64,000 nt of DNA from Chromobacterium piscinae (GTDB lineage Bacteria > Pseudomonadota > Gammaproteobacteria > Burkholderiales > Chromobacteriaceae): positions 88,719 through 152,718 of the forward strand of contig NZ_JAJOHV010000022.1 in assembly GCF_021129175.1 (NCBI RefSeq). The letters run 5' to 3'. The notes under the pieces were generated by a model. The model had not been told where the DNA came from, made no database searches, and saw only the letters and a program-made list of their open reading frames with translations. A program made the translations under genes and the position numbers. Of this stretch, positions 17,959 through 27,496 are shown piece by piece; positions within the stretch are counted from its first letter, which is position 1, and the number at the start of each line of letters is the position of its first letter.

Positions 17959-19053
17959 TCAGTCGTCCAGCAGCTGGGTTTCGCCGTCCTGCTGCGTGAG
18001 CTGAAAGGTTTTCAGCGGACGATGGCGGCGGATGCGTTCCGCCAGCTCCGGCGAGTGGCTGGTCACCCACAGCTGGCTGTGGCGGCTGGCTTCGGCGATC
18101 AGCCGCGCCAGCGCCGGCAGCAGCGCCGGATGCAAGCTGTTTTCCGGCTCGTTCAGCGCCATGAAGGCGGGCGGCCGCGGACTGAGCAGCGCCACCGCCA
18201 GACACAGAAAGCGCAGCGTGCCGTCGGACAATTCGGCGGCCTCCAGCGGCCGCAGCAGGCCGTCGCGCTGCATCAGCATCTGGAAGCGTCCTTGCTGCGT
18301 GTCCACCAGAAAGCGGCAGTCGGGGAAGGCATCTGCCAGCATGCTGTCCAGCAGCTCGCGGTCGCCGATCTCGACGATGGTTTGGAACGCGGCGGCCAGA
18401 TTGGCGCCGTCGTGCGCCAGCACCGGCGAGCGTATGCCGACCTGGGGCGCGCGCAACGGCGAGCCGGGCCAGACGGCGAATTCGTGGTAGAAGCGCCAAT
18501 TGCGCAGGGTTTCGCGCAGTTGCGACAGTTCCGGGTAGCGGTGGGGCTCGGCCAACTGGCCGAAGATGGACTCCTCGGCGCGCAGGCTGGCCGGGTAGCT
18601 GTTGCGCTCGCCCTCCACGCCGCAGAGAAAGGCGGCCTGGTTGCGGCGCTCCAGCAGCAGCGTGGAAGGCCGCCGGCCGTGTCCGGCCAGCCATAGGCTT
18701 TCCTCCTTCACCAGCGGGTCCAGCGAGAATAGGCTGAGGCTGGGTTCCGGATAGCCCAACTGCAGTTCGTAGTCGTAGTCGTCCAGGCGGGCGGACAGGA
18801 TCATTCGCTTCGGCGCGCGCGCCTTGTCGCCGCGGCGGGCGCCGCCGGCCCACATCGCCTTCTGCGCGCCCCCTTCCTGGGCCAGAGCGGCGGACAGCCG
18901 GCCCTCCGCCGCCGCATGCAGCAGCTGGATGGCCTTGTACAAATTGGATTTGCCGCAACCATTGGGGCCGACGACGACATTGAGCGAGTCCAGTTCAAGC
19001 GTCAGCTTGCGTATCGAGCGAAACCCGGCGAGATGGAGACTGTGTATCGGCAT
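17959..19053 (-). CDS. Predicted AAA/ABC-type ATPase (AAA_21, COG4637-like)
   Basis: 364 residues, a compact SMC/RecF-like ATPase without long coiled coil or nuclease domain. Walker A is GPNGCGKSN (about residues 29-37), the ABC signature-like segment is ELSDGTLRFLCLAVALL, Walker B is FMALNEPENSLHP (Asn in place of the usual Asp, which I recall as normal for this subgroup), and the switch histidine lies in WVTSHSPEL. The N-terminal IHSLHLAGFRSIRKLTLEL is the standard opening strand pair. Cellular role unknown; related proteins occur with nucleases in defence loci, but no such partner is here. A G8 tract lies about 90 bases upstream. Confidence 0.85.
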   Translation of the reverse strand: MPIHSLHLAGFRSIRKLTLELDSLNVVVGPNGCGKSNLYKAIQLLHAAAEGRLSAALAQEGGAQKAMWAGGARRGDKARAPKRMILSARLDDYDYELQLGYPEPSLSLFSLDPLVKEESLWLAGHGRRPSTLLLERRNQAAFLCGVEGERNSYPASLRAEESIFGQLAEPHRYPELSQLRETLRNWRFYHEFAVWPGSPLRAPQVGIRSPVLAHDGANLAAAFQTIVEIGDRELLDSMLADAFPDCRFLVDTQQGRFQMLMQRDGLLRPLEAAELSDGTLRFLCLAVALLSPRPPAFMALNEPENSLHPALLPALARLIAEASRHSQLWVTSHSPELAERIRRHRPLKTFQLTQQDGETQLLDD

Positions 19054-19873
19054 GTGGAAAGGTTTGGGCGAAGGGAAGGGTTGAGACCGTACGGCGGGGA
19101 TGGCGGTTCCTGGTCCGATGGATGGCGACGCCAGTCTGGGAGGGGGGGGCGAAAGTTATTGGGTATTGATCATTGTCATAATGCCGCAGCGCGATCCTGT
19201 TAGCATATGCCGGCGCTGTCAGACAGTAGGGAACTCGTCAAGCCGCGCGCGGTCCGTTCTGGTATTCCTCCCCACGCCTTTCCCCCAGCTTGCTCGGTTC
19301 ACTTCGTGAAAAACCGAACAATACTGTCCGTTGAAGATTCGTTTTGTTTCGAAAATGAAATATCTGTTAAATGCATATGGAATTGATATATTTTCAATTA
19401 TACAACAATGGCATTTTGATAGACTGCTGAGCATTGATGGAAAAGCAGCATCGCCGCTTGGATGACGGGCTGCGGGAGCGCGGTGATCCAGGTGGTTCAT
19501 TGTGACGGAATGTCCGTATCGCAATGATTTTTAATATTTTCGGGGGTGTTTGTGTGACGAGCAGGCAAAAAAAATGCGCGGTGCCTTACGGCCCGCGCCA
19601 AGTCTACAAAGGAGAAATAGAGGAGAAACTATCAAGAAGCAATTGCTGCATCTCAACGAGAACGGATTATCCGGATTGCGGTACTGAGTGTCAACATGTG
19701 CGTTTTCGAAAATGTCGAGAAATGTAAGTTTTTGTCGCGCCTTGATACATTGCCAGCTGGAATGCCTGATTTTCCATTGCTTCAGCTCGTTGGCATGTCG
19801 CGTTTCCCTCCGCGCAAGAACGTGGCGGCTGTGCCACAATAGGCGTTTTCGATAGTTGCAGGATGTCAGCACC
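19054..19873. other. 820-base gene-poor, AT-rich region
   Basis: No convincing protein gene. Base composition drops markedly between about 19310 and 19560 compared with flanks. It holds a G8 run (19142-19149), two closely spaced Shine-Dalgarno-like elements (AAAGGAG at about 19609 and AGGAG at 19621), and just after the second an 18-codon frame (19631-19687) that begins with ATC rather than a normal start. Short open frames at 19219-19524 (minus) and 19524-19727 (plus) show no family resemblance. Decayed insertion or a regulatory/small-RNA locus are both possible. Confidence 0.5.
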
Positions 19874-20947
19874 ATGGACGCCGTCCGCCATATTCTTCCC
19901 GATCCGCGCCAGTACCACCCGCAGGTTTCCCTGACCAATCGCCTGATCCATCACGCCCAGTCGGTGCTGGACGCGCCGAATGCGGACGACCGCGAAATGT
20001 GGCGCCAAGGGCTGGCGGGCGCGATGGACGAGATGCTGCAGCGCCGCGAGCTGCTGTCCATCTCCGTCGCGCTGGCGATGGTGCCGTCGCAGGCCTGCTA
20101 CCAGGTGGTATGGGATGCGCTGCGCCAGACCGTGGAGGGCGGGAGCGCCAATGTCGCGTTGTTCGCGCTGCCGCTGGTGCTGGTGGCGGGCAGCCGCGAG
20201 CAGGCGACGCTGCCGGCTGAAATCGCCGATATCGACGGCCTGAACGATCTGCTGCGCCGGCACGGCGTGTTCGCCGACGGCGACGCCGCGCTGGGCGGCG
20301 CGCTGCTGCACCCTGACAGCCTGACCGGGCTCGACGCCGTCAAGCTGTACGAGATGTCGCGCCAAGGCGCGGACGCGCGCGCCAGCTTGCCGAATCAGCC
20401 GGCGCCGATCACGGTGAAAGAGGAGGGCGTGTTCCTGCGCTATCTGCTGGGCGCGGCGATTCTGCGCGACGGCGCGGAGCCGCCGGTGAAGCTGGGCGGC
20501 TCGGTCGGCGCCTGGGGCATGCCGGTGATGAAGTTTCTCGGCGAGCAACTGAAAACCGACGGCGTGACGCTGTTCCCGATCGCCCGTCCGCCGCTGCCGG
20601 CGATGCAGGCGCTGGTGGCCGGCAATTTCGCCCGTTTCGAAGTGGCGCTGCAGGTGTTCGCCAGCAGCCAGATCCGCCGCCTGCGGGAGCTGGACAAGGA
20701 GCCGGTAGCCATCCTGTCCGCCCACGACAACGGCGAGCTGCATTTCACCTTGTCGGCCAAGGGCGACGATCGCAATTGGGAAGGCTTCGTCTGGCCGCTG
20801 GCGTCGCTGGACAACGTCAAGCTGATCGAAGAGAACTTCCGCGAACTGATGCGCGAATGCCATGTGCGCGATGTGCATGTGCTGCCGGAGCTGCAGCCGG
20901 AAAGCCGCGACGGCGTCCCGCTGTTTTTCACCGCCGACGATCTGTAA
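19874..20947 (+). CDS. Conserved-looking protein of unknown function
   Basis: 357 residues from ATG 19874; AGGA lies 11 bases upstream, and the in-frame TTG at 19856 overlaps that element. I do not recognise the family. The protein is soluble and acidic, with no signal peptide or membrane helix. It is helical in the first 120 residues, and has an aromatic and acidic C-terminal half with ILSAHDNGELHFTLSAKGDDRNWEGFVWPL and a C-terminal PLFFTADDL. Codon use matches neighbouring core genes and it has its own terminator, so it is a real gene. Single-gene transcription unit between an AT-rich gap and a convergent LysR gene. Confidence 0.8.
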   Translation: MDAVRHILPDPRQYHPQVSLTNRLIHHAQSVLDAPNADDREMWRQGLAGAMDEMLQRRELLSISVALAMVPSQACYQVVWDALRQTVEGGSANVALFALPLVLVAGSREQATLPAEIADIDGLNDLLRRHGVFADGDAALGGALLHPDSLTGLDAVKLYEMSRQGADARASLPNQPAPITVKEEGVFLRYLLGAAILRDGAEPPVKLGGSVGAWGMPVMKFLGEQLKTDGVTLFPIARPPLPAMQALVAGNFARFEVALQVFASSQIRRLRELDKEPVAILSAHDNGELHFTLSAKGDDRNWEGFVWPLASLDNVKLIEENFRELMRECHVRDVHVLPELQPESRDGVPLFFTADDL

Positions 20948-20968
20948 GGCGGCAGCCTCGCAATATCG

Positions 20969-20994
20969 GCCCCGCCTGGCGCGGGGCTTTGCTT
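20969..20994 (+). terminator. Terminator between the unknown gene and the LysR gene
   Basis: Stem GCCCCGC / GCGGGGC with a 5-base loop followed by TTTGCTTTG, 21 bases after the stop codon. Confidence 0.75.
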
Positions 20995-21000
20995 TGCCTG

Positions 21001-21927
21001 TCAGCCGGCGGCGTCTTCCCTCCGCACCCAGGGCGCGCCGGCCAGCTTTCCCGCCAGATAGTCGATCAGCGCCTGCACGCGCGCCGGCCGTCCGCGTCCC
21101 GGCGGCGTCAGGATGTACAGCGCGATGGGGTCGACCTCCCAGCCCAGCATCGCCGCCTCCAGCCGCCCCGCTTGCAAGTCTTCCCAGGCCAGAAATTCCG
21201 GCTGCAAGGCCAGTCCCAGCCCCGCCCGCAGCGCCGGCGCCAGCGCTTCCGCGTTGTTGACGCTCAGCGCCGTCGGCATGTCCAGCGCGAACTCTCCTTC
21301 TTGAGGATGGCGGAAGCGCCAATGGCGGTTTGGCGCGTTGCTGTAGCGCAAGGCGCGGTGCCCGGTCAGTTGGCTCGGATGGACCGGCCGGCCGTGGCGT
21401 TCGAAATACGAGGGCGCGCCCACCAGCAGGATGCGCACCGCGCACAGGCGTCTGGCCAGCAGGCTGGAATCGGCCGGCGAGGCGATGCGCAAGGCCAGGT
21501 CCATCCGGTTCGCCACCAGGTCCACCTGTTCGTCGCTGAAGTGAAAATCCAACTCCACCTCGGGGTGGCGGGCCATGAATTCCGGCAGCAGGGGCGACAG
21601 GTGGGAGATGCCGAAGGACATCGGCGCGGCGACGCGCACCGTTCCGCGCAGGCTGCCGGACTGCTCGGCGACATCAGCCTCCACCGCCTCGCCTTCCGCC
21701 AGGATGCGCGCCGCCCGCTCCAGCGCGGCGTCGCCGGCCGCCGTCAGCGACAGCCGGCGGGAGGTGCGGTGCAGCAGCGTGGCCTTGATCCGCGCCTCCA
21801 GCCGCGTCACCGCCTTGGACACGGTGGCCTGCGATAGCGCGAGCTCCTCGGCCGCGCGGGCGAAGGAGCCGCATTCGGCCACTTTGGCGAAGATGGCCCA
21901 GGCTTCCAGATCGGGGAGTCGTTTCAT
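21001..21927 (-). CDS. LysR family transcriptional regulator
   Basis: 308 residues. N-terminal winged helix ([35 protein letters not shown], given in part as residues 10-45) and a C-terminal effector-binding domain beginning near [13 protein letters not shown]. The pattern with [12 protein letters not shown] and the short C-terminal tail fits the AaeR/CrgA-like group. Divergent from the pirin gene, so it likely controls the pirin-YcaC-amidohydrolase group from the 172-base region between them. Inducer unknown. Confidence 0.9.
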   Translation of the reverse strand: MKRLPDLEAWAIFAKVAECGSFARAAEELALSQATVSKAVTRLEARIKATLLHRTSRRLSLTAAGDAALERAARILAEGEAVEADVAEQSGSLRGTVRVAAPMSFGISHLSPLLPEFMARHPEVELDFHFSDEQVDLVANRMDLALRIASPADSSLLARRLCAVRILLVGAPSYFERHGRPVHPSQLTGHRALRYSNAPNRHWRFRHPQEGEFALDMPTALSVNNAEALAPALRAGLGLALQPEFLAWEDLQAGRLEAAMLGWEVDPIALYILTPPGRGRPARVQALIDYLAGKLAGAPWVRREDAAG

Positions 21928-22004
21928 GTTCTATGCCGGAAAAATCGGGACGGATGCCGAAGTCTATCAGTCAACTGCCAGGATGGCGCATTGATCATAA
22001 TGAA

Positions 22005-22022
22005 AATAGAAATGATGCTATT
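22005..22022. promoter_or_regulatory. Candidate LysR-type binding site
   Basis: Interrupted dyad AATAG-N8-CTATT in the AT-rich region between the LysR gene and the pirin gene; it contains a T-N11-A-like arrangement, and a second GAATAG-type half site lies next to it. Position between divergent genes supports an operator; the motif alone is weak. Confidence 0.35.
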
Positions 22023-22099
22023 CAATCTATTCCATTTTAATCCTGATATCGGCTGTTTATAGTGGCTACATCATTCTTCCGCCATCGCAGGAGCACGCC

Positions 22100-22801
22100 A
22101 TGATCGAACATCGCCCCCACGCCAGCCTGGGCGCCGCCCGCCACGGCTGGCTCGATGCCAAGCACCATTTCTCCTTCGCCGACTACCGCGACCCGGCGCG
22201 CATGCACTGGGGCGCGCTGCGGGTGTGGAACGACGACACCATCGCCGCCGGCACCGGCTTCGATCCGCATCCGCACGCCGATATGGAAATCATCACCTAT
22301 GTCCGCGAAGGCGCGATCAGCCACGAGGACAATCTGGGCAACCGCGGCCGCACCGAGGCCGGCGACGTGCAGGTGATGAGCGCCGGCAGCGGCATCGTCC
22401 ATTCCGAATACAACCTGGAGCCGATCGCCACCCGCATCTTCCAGATCTGGATCTACCCGGACAGCCGCGGCGGCGAGCCGTCCTGGGGCAGCAAGCCTTT
22501 TCCCAAGGCCGACCGCTCCGGCGCCTTCGTCGCGCTGGCCAGCGGCATGGCCGGAGATGACGGCGCCTTGCCGATACGGGCCGACGCCCGGGTGCTGGGG
22601 GCCACGCTGAAGGCCGGTGAAAGCGCTGATTATCGGCTGGGTGCGGGCCGCAGCGGCTATCTGGTGCTGTCGGCCGGCTCGGCCCGGGTGAACGGCGTGG
22701 CGCTGCGGGCTGGCGACGGCGCGGCCATCCGCGACGAGGACATGGTCCGAGTGGAGGCCGGCGAAGACACCGAACTGATCCTGGTGGACACCCGGGAATG
22801 A
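22100..22801 (+). CDS. Pirin family protein (YhaK-like bicupin)
   Basis: 233 residues, close to E. coli YhaK. Bicupin with the N-terminal metal-site pattern FDPHPHADMEIITYV and later HEDNLGN and GSGIVHSEYN, giving the three His and one Glu typical of pirins. Some pirins have quercetin dioxygenase activity and others act as redox-sensitive co-regulators; which applies is unknown. First gene of a likely LysR-controlled group with a YcaC-like hydrolase and an amidohydrolase. Confidence 0.92.
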   Translation: MIEHRPHASLGAARHGWLDAKHHFSFADYRDPARMHWGALRVWNDDTIAAGTGFDPHPHADMEIITYVREGAISHEDNLGNRGRTEAGDVQVMSAGSGIVHSEYNLEPIATRIFQIWIYPDSRGGEPSWGSKPFPKADRSGAFVALASGMAGDDGALPIRADARVLGATLKAGESADYRLGAGRSGYLVLSAGSARVNGVALRAGDGAAIRDEDMVRVEAGEDTELILVDTRE

Positions 22802-22888
22802 CACGCTTGGCGAGCAGCGGGGCGGCGGCCCCCACTGACGCCCGTCCCGCTAACCGGCCGCCGGCATATTTACAATGGAGAAACCGTG

Positions 22889-23542
22889 ATGAAACCGACC
22901 GCAACCGCCGTACCCAGCCCCTTGCTGCTGACCCCGCGCGACCACACGCTGATCATGATCGACTACCAGTCGCAGATGGCCTTCGCCACCCATTCCATCG
23001 ATATGCCGACGCTGCGCAACAACGCCGGCCTGGTTGCCAGCGCCGCCGCCGGATTCGGCGTGTCCACCATCCTGACCACCGTGGCGGAGAAAAGCTTCTC
23101 CGGCCCGATGTTCGATGAAGTGACCGCGCCGTTCCCGGACTTGCGCATGCTGGACCGCACGTCGATGAACACCTGGGAGGACGCCGCGGTGATCGCCCGC
23201 GTCAATCAGATCGGCAAGGGCCGCATCGTGCTGGCCGGCCTGTGGACCAGCGTCTGCATCGTCGGCCCGGCCTTGTCCGCGCTGGATCAGGGCTTCGAAG
23301 TCTATGTGATCGCCGATGCCTGCGGCGATATCTCGGCCGAGGCGCACGAGCGCGCGATGCAGCGCATGGCGCAGGCTGGCGCGCGGCCCATCACCTCGCT
23401 GCAGTACCTGCTGGAGCTGCAGCGCGATTGGGCGCGCGCCGACACCTATGAGCTGACCACCGGCATCGCCGCCAAGCTGGGCGGCGGCTACGGCCTGGGC
23501 ATCCGCTACGCCAAAACCATGTTCGGTGGCCACGAAGGCTGA
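22889..23542 (+). CDS. YcaC-like isochorismatase-family hydrolase
   Basis: 217 residues from ATG 22889, with GGAG 9 bases upstream (the adjoining GTG 22886 is the alternative). Isochorismatase fold: Asp in LIMIDYQSQM, Lys in TVAEKSFSGP and nucleophilic Cys in LWTSVCIVGP. The length, the AFATHSID segment and the C-terminal helical extension (YELTTGIAAKLGGGYGLGIRYAK) match the YcaC group, octameric hydrolases of uncertain substrate. Follows pirin by 87 bases and precedes the amidohydrolase by 64; probably co-transcribed. Confidence 0.88.
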   Translation: MKPTATAVPSPLLLTPRDHTLIMIDYQSQMAFATHSIDMPTLRNNAGLVASAAAGFGVSTILTTVAEKSFSGPMFDEVTAPFPDLRMLDRTSMNTWEDAAVIARVNQIGKGRIVLAGLWTSVCIVGPALSALDQGFEVYVIADACGDISAEAHERAMQRMAQAGARPITSLQYLLELQRDWARADTYELTTGIAAKLGGGYGLGIRYAKTMFGGHEG

Positions 23543-23606
23543 TCGCCGCGCCGCCGCCGGCAGCATGCGCTTTCCGGCGGCGGCCAATATTCCGGGAGAA
23601 ACCATC

Positions 23607-25487
23607 ATGGCTACCGCCGATGTGATTTTGCGCAATGGCCGCATCGCCACGCTGGACAGGCGCAAGCCGCTGGCCGGCGCAGTCGCCGTCAAGGACGGCC
23701 GCTTCCTCGCGGTGGGGGAGGACCATGAGATCATGGCGCTGGCCGGCCCGGCCACCCGCGTGATCGATCTCAAGGGGCGCGGCGTCTTGCCCGGCCTGGT
23801 CGACAACCACACCCACCTGGTGCGCGGCGGCCTCAACTTCAATATGGAGCTGCGCTGGGACGGCGTGCGCTCGCTGGCCGACGCGATGGACATGCTGCGG
23901 CGGCAGGTGGCCGTCACTCCCGCGCCGCAATGGGTGCGGGTGGTGGGCGGCTTCACCGAGCATCAGTTCGTAGAGAAGCGCCTGCCCACGCTGGACGAGA
24001 TCAACGCCATCGCGCCGGACACGCCGGTTTTCCTGCTGCATCTGTACGATCGCGCTCTGCTCAACGGCGCGGCGCTGCGTGCCGTGGGCTATGGCCGAGA
24101 CACGCCTGCGCCGCCGGGCGGGGAGATCGTCCGCGACGGCAGCGGCAATCCCACCGGCCTGCTGCTGGCCAAGCCCAACGCCGCCATCCTGTACGCGACG
24201 CTGGCCAAGGGCCCCAAGCTGCCGTTCGACTACCAGCTCAATTCCACCCGCCACTTCATGCGCGAGCTGAACCGCCTGGGCGTGACCGGCGTCATCGACG
24301 CCGGCGGCGGCTTCCAGAATTATCCGGACGATTACGCGGTGATCCAGCAACTGGCCGACGCCGGCCAGATGACGGTGCGGCTGGCCTACAATCTGTTCAC
24401 CCAGAAGCCCAAGGAGGAAAAAGAGGATTTCCTAGCCTGGACCGGCAGCGTCCGCTACAAGCAGGGCGACGATTATTTCCGCCACAACGGCGCCGGCGAG
24501 ATGCTGGTGTTTTCCGCCGCCGATTTCGAGGACTTTCGCCAGCCGCGGCCCGACATGCCGCCGGAGATGGAGGGCGAGCTGGAGGAGGTGGTGCGCATCC
24601 TGGCGCAGAACCGTTGGCCGTGGCGGCTGCATGCCACTTATGACGAAACCATCTCCCGCGCGCTGGACGTGTTCGAGAAAGTAGACCGCGACATTCCCCT
24701 GCAGGGGCTGAACTGGTTCTTCGACCACGCCGAGACCGTTTCCGAGCGATCGATGGACCGCATCGCCGCGCTGGGCGGCGGCATCGCGGTGCAGCACCGG
24801 ATGGCTTACCAGGGCGAGTACTTCGTCGAGCGTTACGGCGCGGCGGCGGCCGAGGCGACGCCGCCCATCGCCCGCATGCTGGACAAGGGCTTGAAGGTGT
24901 CGGCCGGCACCGACGCCACCCGCGTCGCTTCTTACAATCCCTGGGTGTCGCTGGCCTGGATGATCACCGGCAAGACTGTCGGCGGCTTGCGGCTCTACCC
25001 GCAGCGCAACTGCCTGGACCGCGAAACCGCGCTGCGGATGTGGACCGAGAACGTCGCCTGGTTCACCAACGAGGAGGGCGGGCGCGGCCGCATCGAGGTT
25101 GGCCAGCTTGCCGATCTGATCGTGCCGGACCGGGATTTCTTCGCCTGCCCGGAGGATGACCTCTCCTTCCTGGTGTCGGAGCTGACCATGGTGGGCGGCC
25201 GCATCGTCTACGCCGCCGGCGCCTTCGCCGAGCTGGACGACAACTCCTTGCCGCCGGCGATGCCGGACTGGTCGCCGGCGCGGACCTTCAAGGGCTACGC
25301 CGCCTGGGGCGATCCGCAAGGCGCCGGCCGCCATTCGCTTCATCGCCAGGCCTCCGCCGCTTGCGGCTGCGCCAACGCCTGCGGCCTGCATGGCCACCAG
25401 CATGCGCGGGCCTGGGGCGCGGAGCTGCCGGTATCGGACGCCAAGGGCTTTTTCGGCGCCTTGGGCTGTTCCTGCTGGGCGGTGTGA
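23607..25487 (+). CDS. YtcJ-like metal-dependent amidohydrolase with Cys/His-rich tail
   Basis: 626 residues from ATG 23607 (GGGAG just upstream); the open frame extending back to 23526 overlaps the previous gene. Amidohydrolase family 3: metal motif VDNHTHLVRGG near the N terminus, later HATYDET, FDHAETV and the C-terminal metal Asp in SAGTDATRVASYNPW. Hydrolyses an unknown amide or imidate, perhaps exported out of the same pathway as the YcaC-like enzyme. Odd feature: the last 50 residues are rich in Cys and His (ACGCANACGLHGHQH and a terminal CSCW), not part of the TIM barrel. No signal peptide. Confidence 0.88.
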   Translation: MATADVILRNGRIATLDRRKPLAGAVAVKDGRFLAVGEDHEIMALAGPATRVIDLKGRGVLPGLVDNHTHLVRGGLNFNMELRWDGVRSLADAMDMLRRQVAVTPAPQWVRVVGGFTEHQFVEKRLPTLDEINAIAPDTPVFLLHLYDRALLNGAALRAVGYGRDTPAPPGGEIVRDGSGNPTGLLLAKPNAAILYATLAKGPKLPFDYQLNSTRHFMRELNRLGVTGVIDAGGGFQNYPDDYAVIQQLADAGQMTVRLAYNLFTQKPKEEKEDFLAWTGSVRYKQGDDYFRHNGAGEMLVFSAADFEDFRQPRPDMPPEMEGELEEVVRILAQNRWPWRLHATYDETISRALDVFEKVDRDIPLQGLNWFFDHAETVSERSMDRIAALGGGIAVQHRMAYQGEYFVERYGAAAAEATPPIARMLDKGLKVSAGTDATRVASYNPWVSLAWMITGKTVGGLRLYPQRNCLDRETALRMWTENVAWFTNEEGGRGRIEVGQLADLIVPDRDFFACPEDDLSFLVSELTMVGGRIVYAAGAFAELDDNSLPPAMPDWSPARTFKGYAAWGDPQGAGRHSLHRQASAACGCANACGLHGHQHARAWGAELPVSDAKGFFGALGCSCWAV

Positions 25488-25535
25488 GAGGCGCGGCGGA
25501 GCCTCGGCGAGCTTGCTTCACGTTAAGGTTTCGTT

Positions 25536-25561
25536 CCGGGCATTTGGTGTAGAATGCCCGG
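25536..25561. promoter_or_regulatory. Inverted repeat overlapping a likely glyA promoter
   Basis: Perfect 9-base dyad CCGGGCATT / AATGCCCGG with an 8-base spacer, 30 bases before the glyA start. A TAGAAT -10-like element (25549-25554) lies inside the right arm. It could be an operator or the end hairpin of the upstream gene; there is no T-run after it. Confidence 0.45.
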
Positions 25562-25591
25562 ATCGTTAACCCTTTGATGGATGAGTCAAAG

Positions 25592-26839
25592 ATGTTCGCT
25601 GCTGACCAGACGATCGCCAAATTCGACCCAGAACTCGCCGCAGCCATCGCGGCGGAATGCCAACGCCAGGAAGATCATATCGAGCTGATCGCCTCGGAAA
25701 ACTACACCAGCCCGGCCGTCATGGAAGCCCAAGGCTCCCAGCTGACCAACAAGTACGCCGAAGGCTATCCGGGCAAGCGCTTCTACGGCGGTTGCGAGCA
25801 TGTGGACGTCGTTGAGCAACTGGCCATCGACCGCGTCAAGCAGCTGTTCGGCGCCGAATACGCCAACGTGCAGCCGCACTCCGGCTCCCAGGCCAACCAG
25901 GCTGTGTACTTCTCCATCCTGAAGCCGGGCGACACCGTGATGGGCATGAATCTCGGCCACGGCGGCCACCTGACCCACGGCTCCCCGGCCAACCTGTCCG
26001 GCAAGATGTTCAACATCGTCGCCTACGGCTTGAACGACAAGGAAGAAATCGACTACGACGACATGGAGCGCGTGGCGATGGAAACCAAGCCGAAGCTGAT
26101 CATCGGCGGCGCGTCCGCTTACGCCTTGCGCTTCGACTTCGAGCGCATGGGCCAGATCGCCAAGAAGGTCGGCGCTTACTTCATGGTGGACATGGCCCAC
26201 TACGCCGGCCTGGTGGCCGCGGGCCTGTACCCGAACCCGGTGCCGCACGCCGACTTCGTGACCTCCACCACCCACAAGACCCTGCGCGGTCCGCGCGGCG
26301 GCATCATTCTGGCCAAGGCCGAGTTCGAGAAGAGCATCAACAGCAATGTGTTCCCGACGCTGCAAGGCGGCCCGCTGGAGCACGTGATCGCCGCCAAGGC
26401 CGTCGCCTTCAAGGAAGCGCTGCAGCCGGAATTCAAGGAATACCAGCAGCAGGTGCTGAAGAACGCCGCCATCATGGCCAAGACCCTGGCCGAGCGCGGT
26501 CTGCGCATCGTGTCCGGCCGCACCGAGAGCCACGTGTTCCTGGTCGACCTGCGCGCCAAGGGTCTGACCGGCAAGCAAGCCGACGCGCTGTTGGGCCGCG
26601 CCCACATCACCGTCAACAAGAACGCGATCCCGAACGACCCGGAAACTCCGTTCGTCACCTCCGGCGTCCGCATCGGCTCCCCGGCCATCACCACCCGCGG
26701 CTTCAAGGAAGCCGAGGCCATCGAAGTGGCCAATATGGTAGCCGACGTGCTGGACAACCCGAACGACGACGCGCTGATCGCCCGCATCGCCGAGAAGGCC
26801 ACCGCGCTGTGCCACCGCTTCCCGGTGTACGCCAAGTAA
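25592..26839 (+). CDS. glyA: Serine hydroxymethyltransferase
   Basis: 415 residues from ATG 25592 ([12 protein letters not shown]), with GGATGAG seven bases upstream; ATG 25577 in frame would add five residues. PLP enzyme interconverting serine and glycine with tetrahydrofolate. Conserved [16 protein letters not shown], the [11 protein letters not shown] loop and the PLP-lysine motif [15 protein letters not shown] are intact. First gene of the glyA-nrdR-ribD neighbourhood that is common in this order, but it has its own terminator at 26863. Confidence 0.97.
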   Translation: MFAADQTIAKFDPELAAAIAAECQRQEDHIELIASENYTSPAVMEAQGSQLTNKYAEGYPGKRFYGGCEHVDVVEQLAIDRVKQLFGAEYANVQPHSGSQANQAVYFSILKPGDTVMGMNLGHGGHLTHGSPANLSGKMFNIVAYGLNDKEEIDYDDMERVAMETKPKLIIGGASAYALRFDFERMGQIAKKVGAYFMVDMAHYAGLVAAGLYPNPVPHADFVTSTTHKTLRGPRGGIILAKAEFEKSINSNVFPTLQGGPLEHVIAAKAVAFKEALQPEFKEYQQQVLKNAAIMAKTLAERGLRIVSGRTESHVFLVDLRAKGLTGKQADALLGRAHITVNKNAIPNDPETPFVTSGVRIGSPAITTRGFKEAEAIEVANMVADVLDNPNDDALIARIAEKATALCHRFPVYAK

Positions 26840-26862
26840 TCAGCCGGCTCGCCCGGATGCAG

Positions 26863-26889
26863 AAAAGCCGCCCGCAGGGGCGGCTTTTT
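26863..26889 (+). terminator. Rho-independent terminator of glyA
   Basis: Stem AAAAGCCGCCC / GGGCGGCTTTTT with a short loop, starting 24 bases after the glyA stop codon. Confidence 0.9.
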
Positions 26890-26981
26890 CTTTGCCAGGG
26901 CCGGCTCGAGCCATGGCCGGCGGTGCGGGCGGGCGGCATTGCTGATAACATCCAACTATTGCAACCCACAGGATTATTGTC

Positions 26982-27440
26982 ATGAAATGCGCGTTTTGCG
27001 GCAACTCGGACACTCAGGTGATCGACTCCCGCGTCAGCGAGGACGGCAGCAGCATCCGCCGTCGCCGCCGCTGCCCGGCCTGCGACAAGCGTTTCACGAC
27101 CTTCGAGACCGCCGACGTGCGCATGCCGCAGGTGGTGAAGACCGCGGGCCATCGCTCCGAGTTCGACATCGAGAAAGTGCGCACCAGCTTCCTGCGCGCG
27201 CTGCACAAGCGGCCGGTGTCCACCACGCTGGTGGACGAGGCGATAGACCGCATCTGCCACAAGCTGCTGCAACTGGGTGAGCGCGAGGTCAGCAGCCGGC
27301 AGATCGGCGAGATGGTGATGAACGAGCTGGCGCGGCTGGACAAGGTGGCCTATGTCCGTTTCGCGTCGGTTTACCGTAGTTTTCAGGATATCTCAGAATT
27401 TACCGACGCGATCAAGGAAATTCAGAAGTCCTCGCATTGA
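26982..27440 (+). CDS. nrdR: Transcriptional repressor NrdR
   Basis: 152 residues. Represses ribonucleotide reductase genes in response to ATP/dATP. The N-terminal zinc ribbon is intact ([13 protein letters not shown] with the second pair in [10 protein letters not shown]), followed by the ATP-cone ([23 protein letters not shown]). Length is standard. Lies 142 bases after glyA beyond a terminator, so it probably has its own promoter. Confidence 0.97.
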   Translation: MKCAFCGNSDTQVIDSRVSEDGSSIRRRRRCPACDKRFTTFETADVRMPQVVKTAGHRSEFDIEKVRTSFLRALHKRPVSTTLVDEAIDRICHKLLQLGEREVSSRQIGEMVMNELARLDKVAYVRFASVYRSFQDISEFTDAIKEIQKSSH

Positions 27441-27496
27441 CAGTCCGATATTGGGTTGATTAGGCTGGGTAATTTAATTGTCATTTTCGAGATGCC

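Noticed and set aside
19219..19727. Two short frames in the AT-rich gap before the unknown gene at 19874
   Set aside because: No start signals, biased codon use unlike neighbours and no family resemblance.
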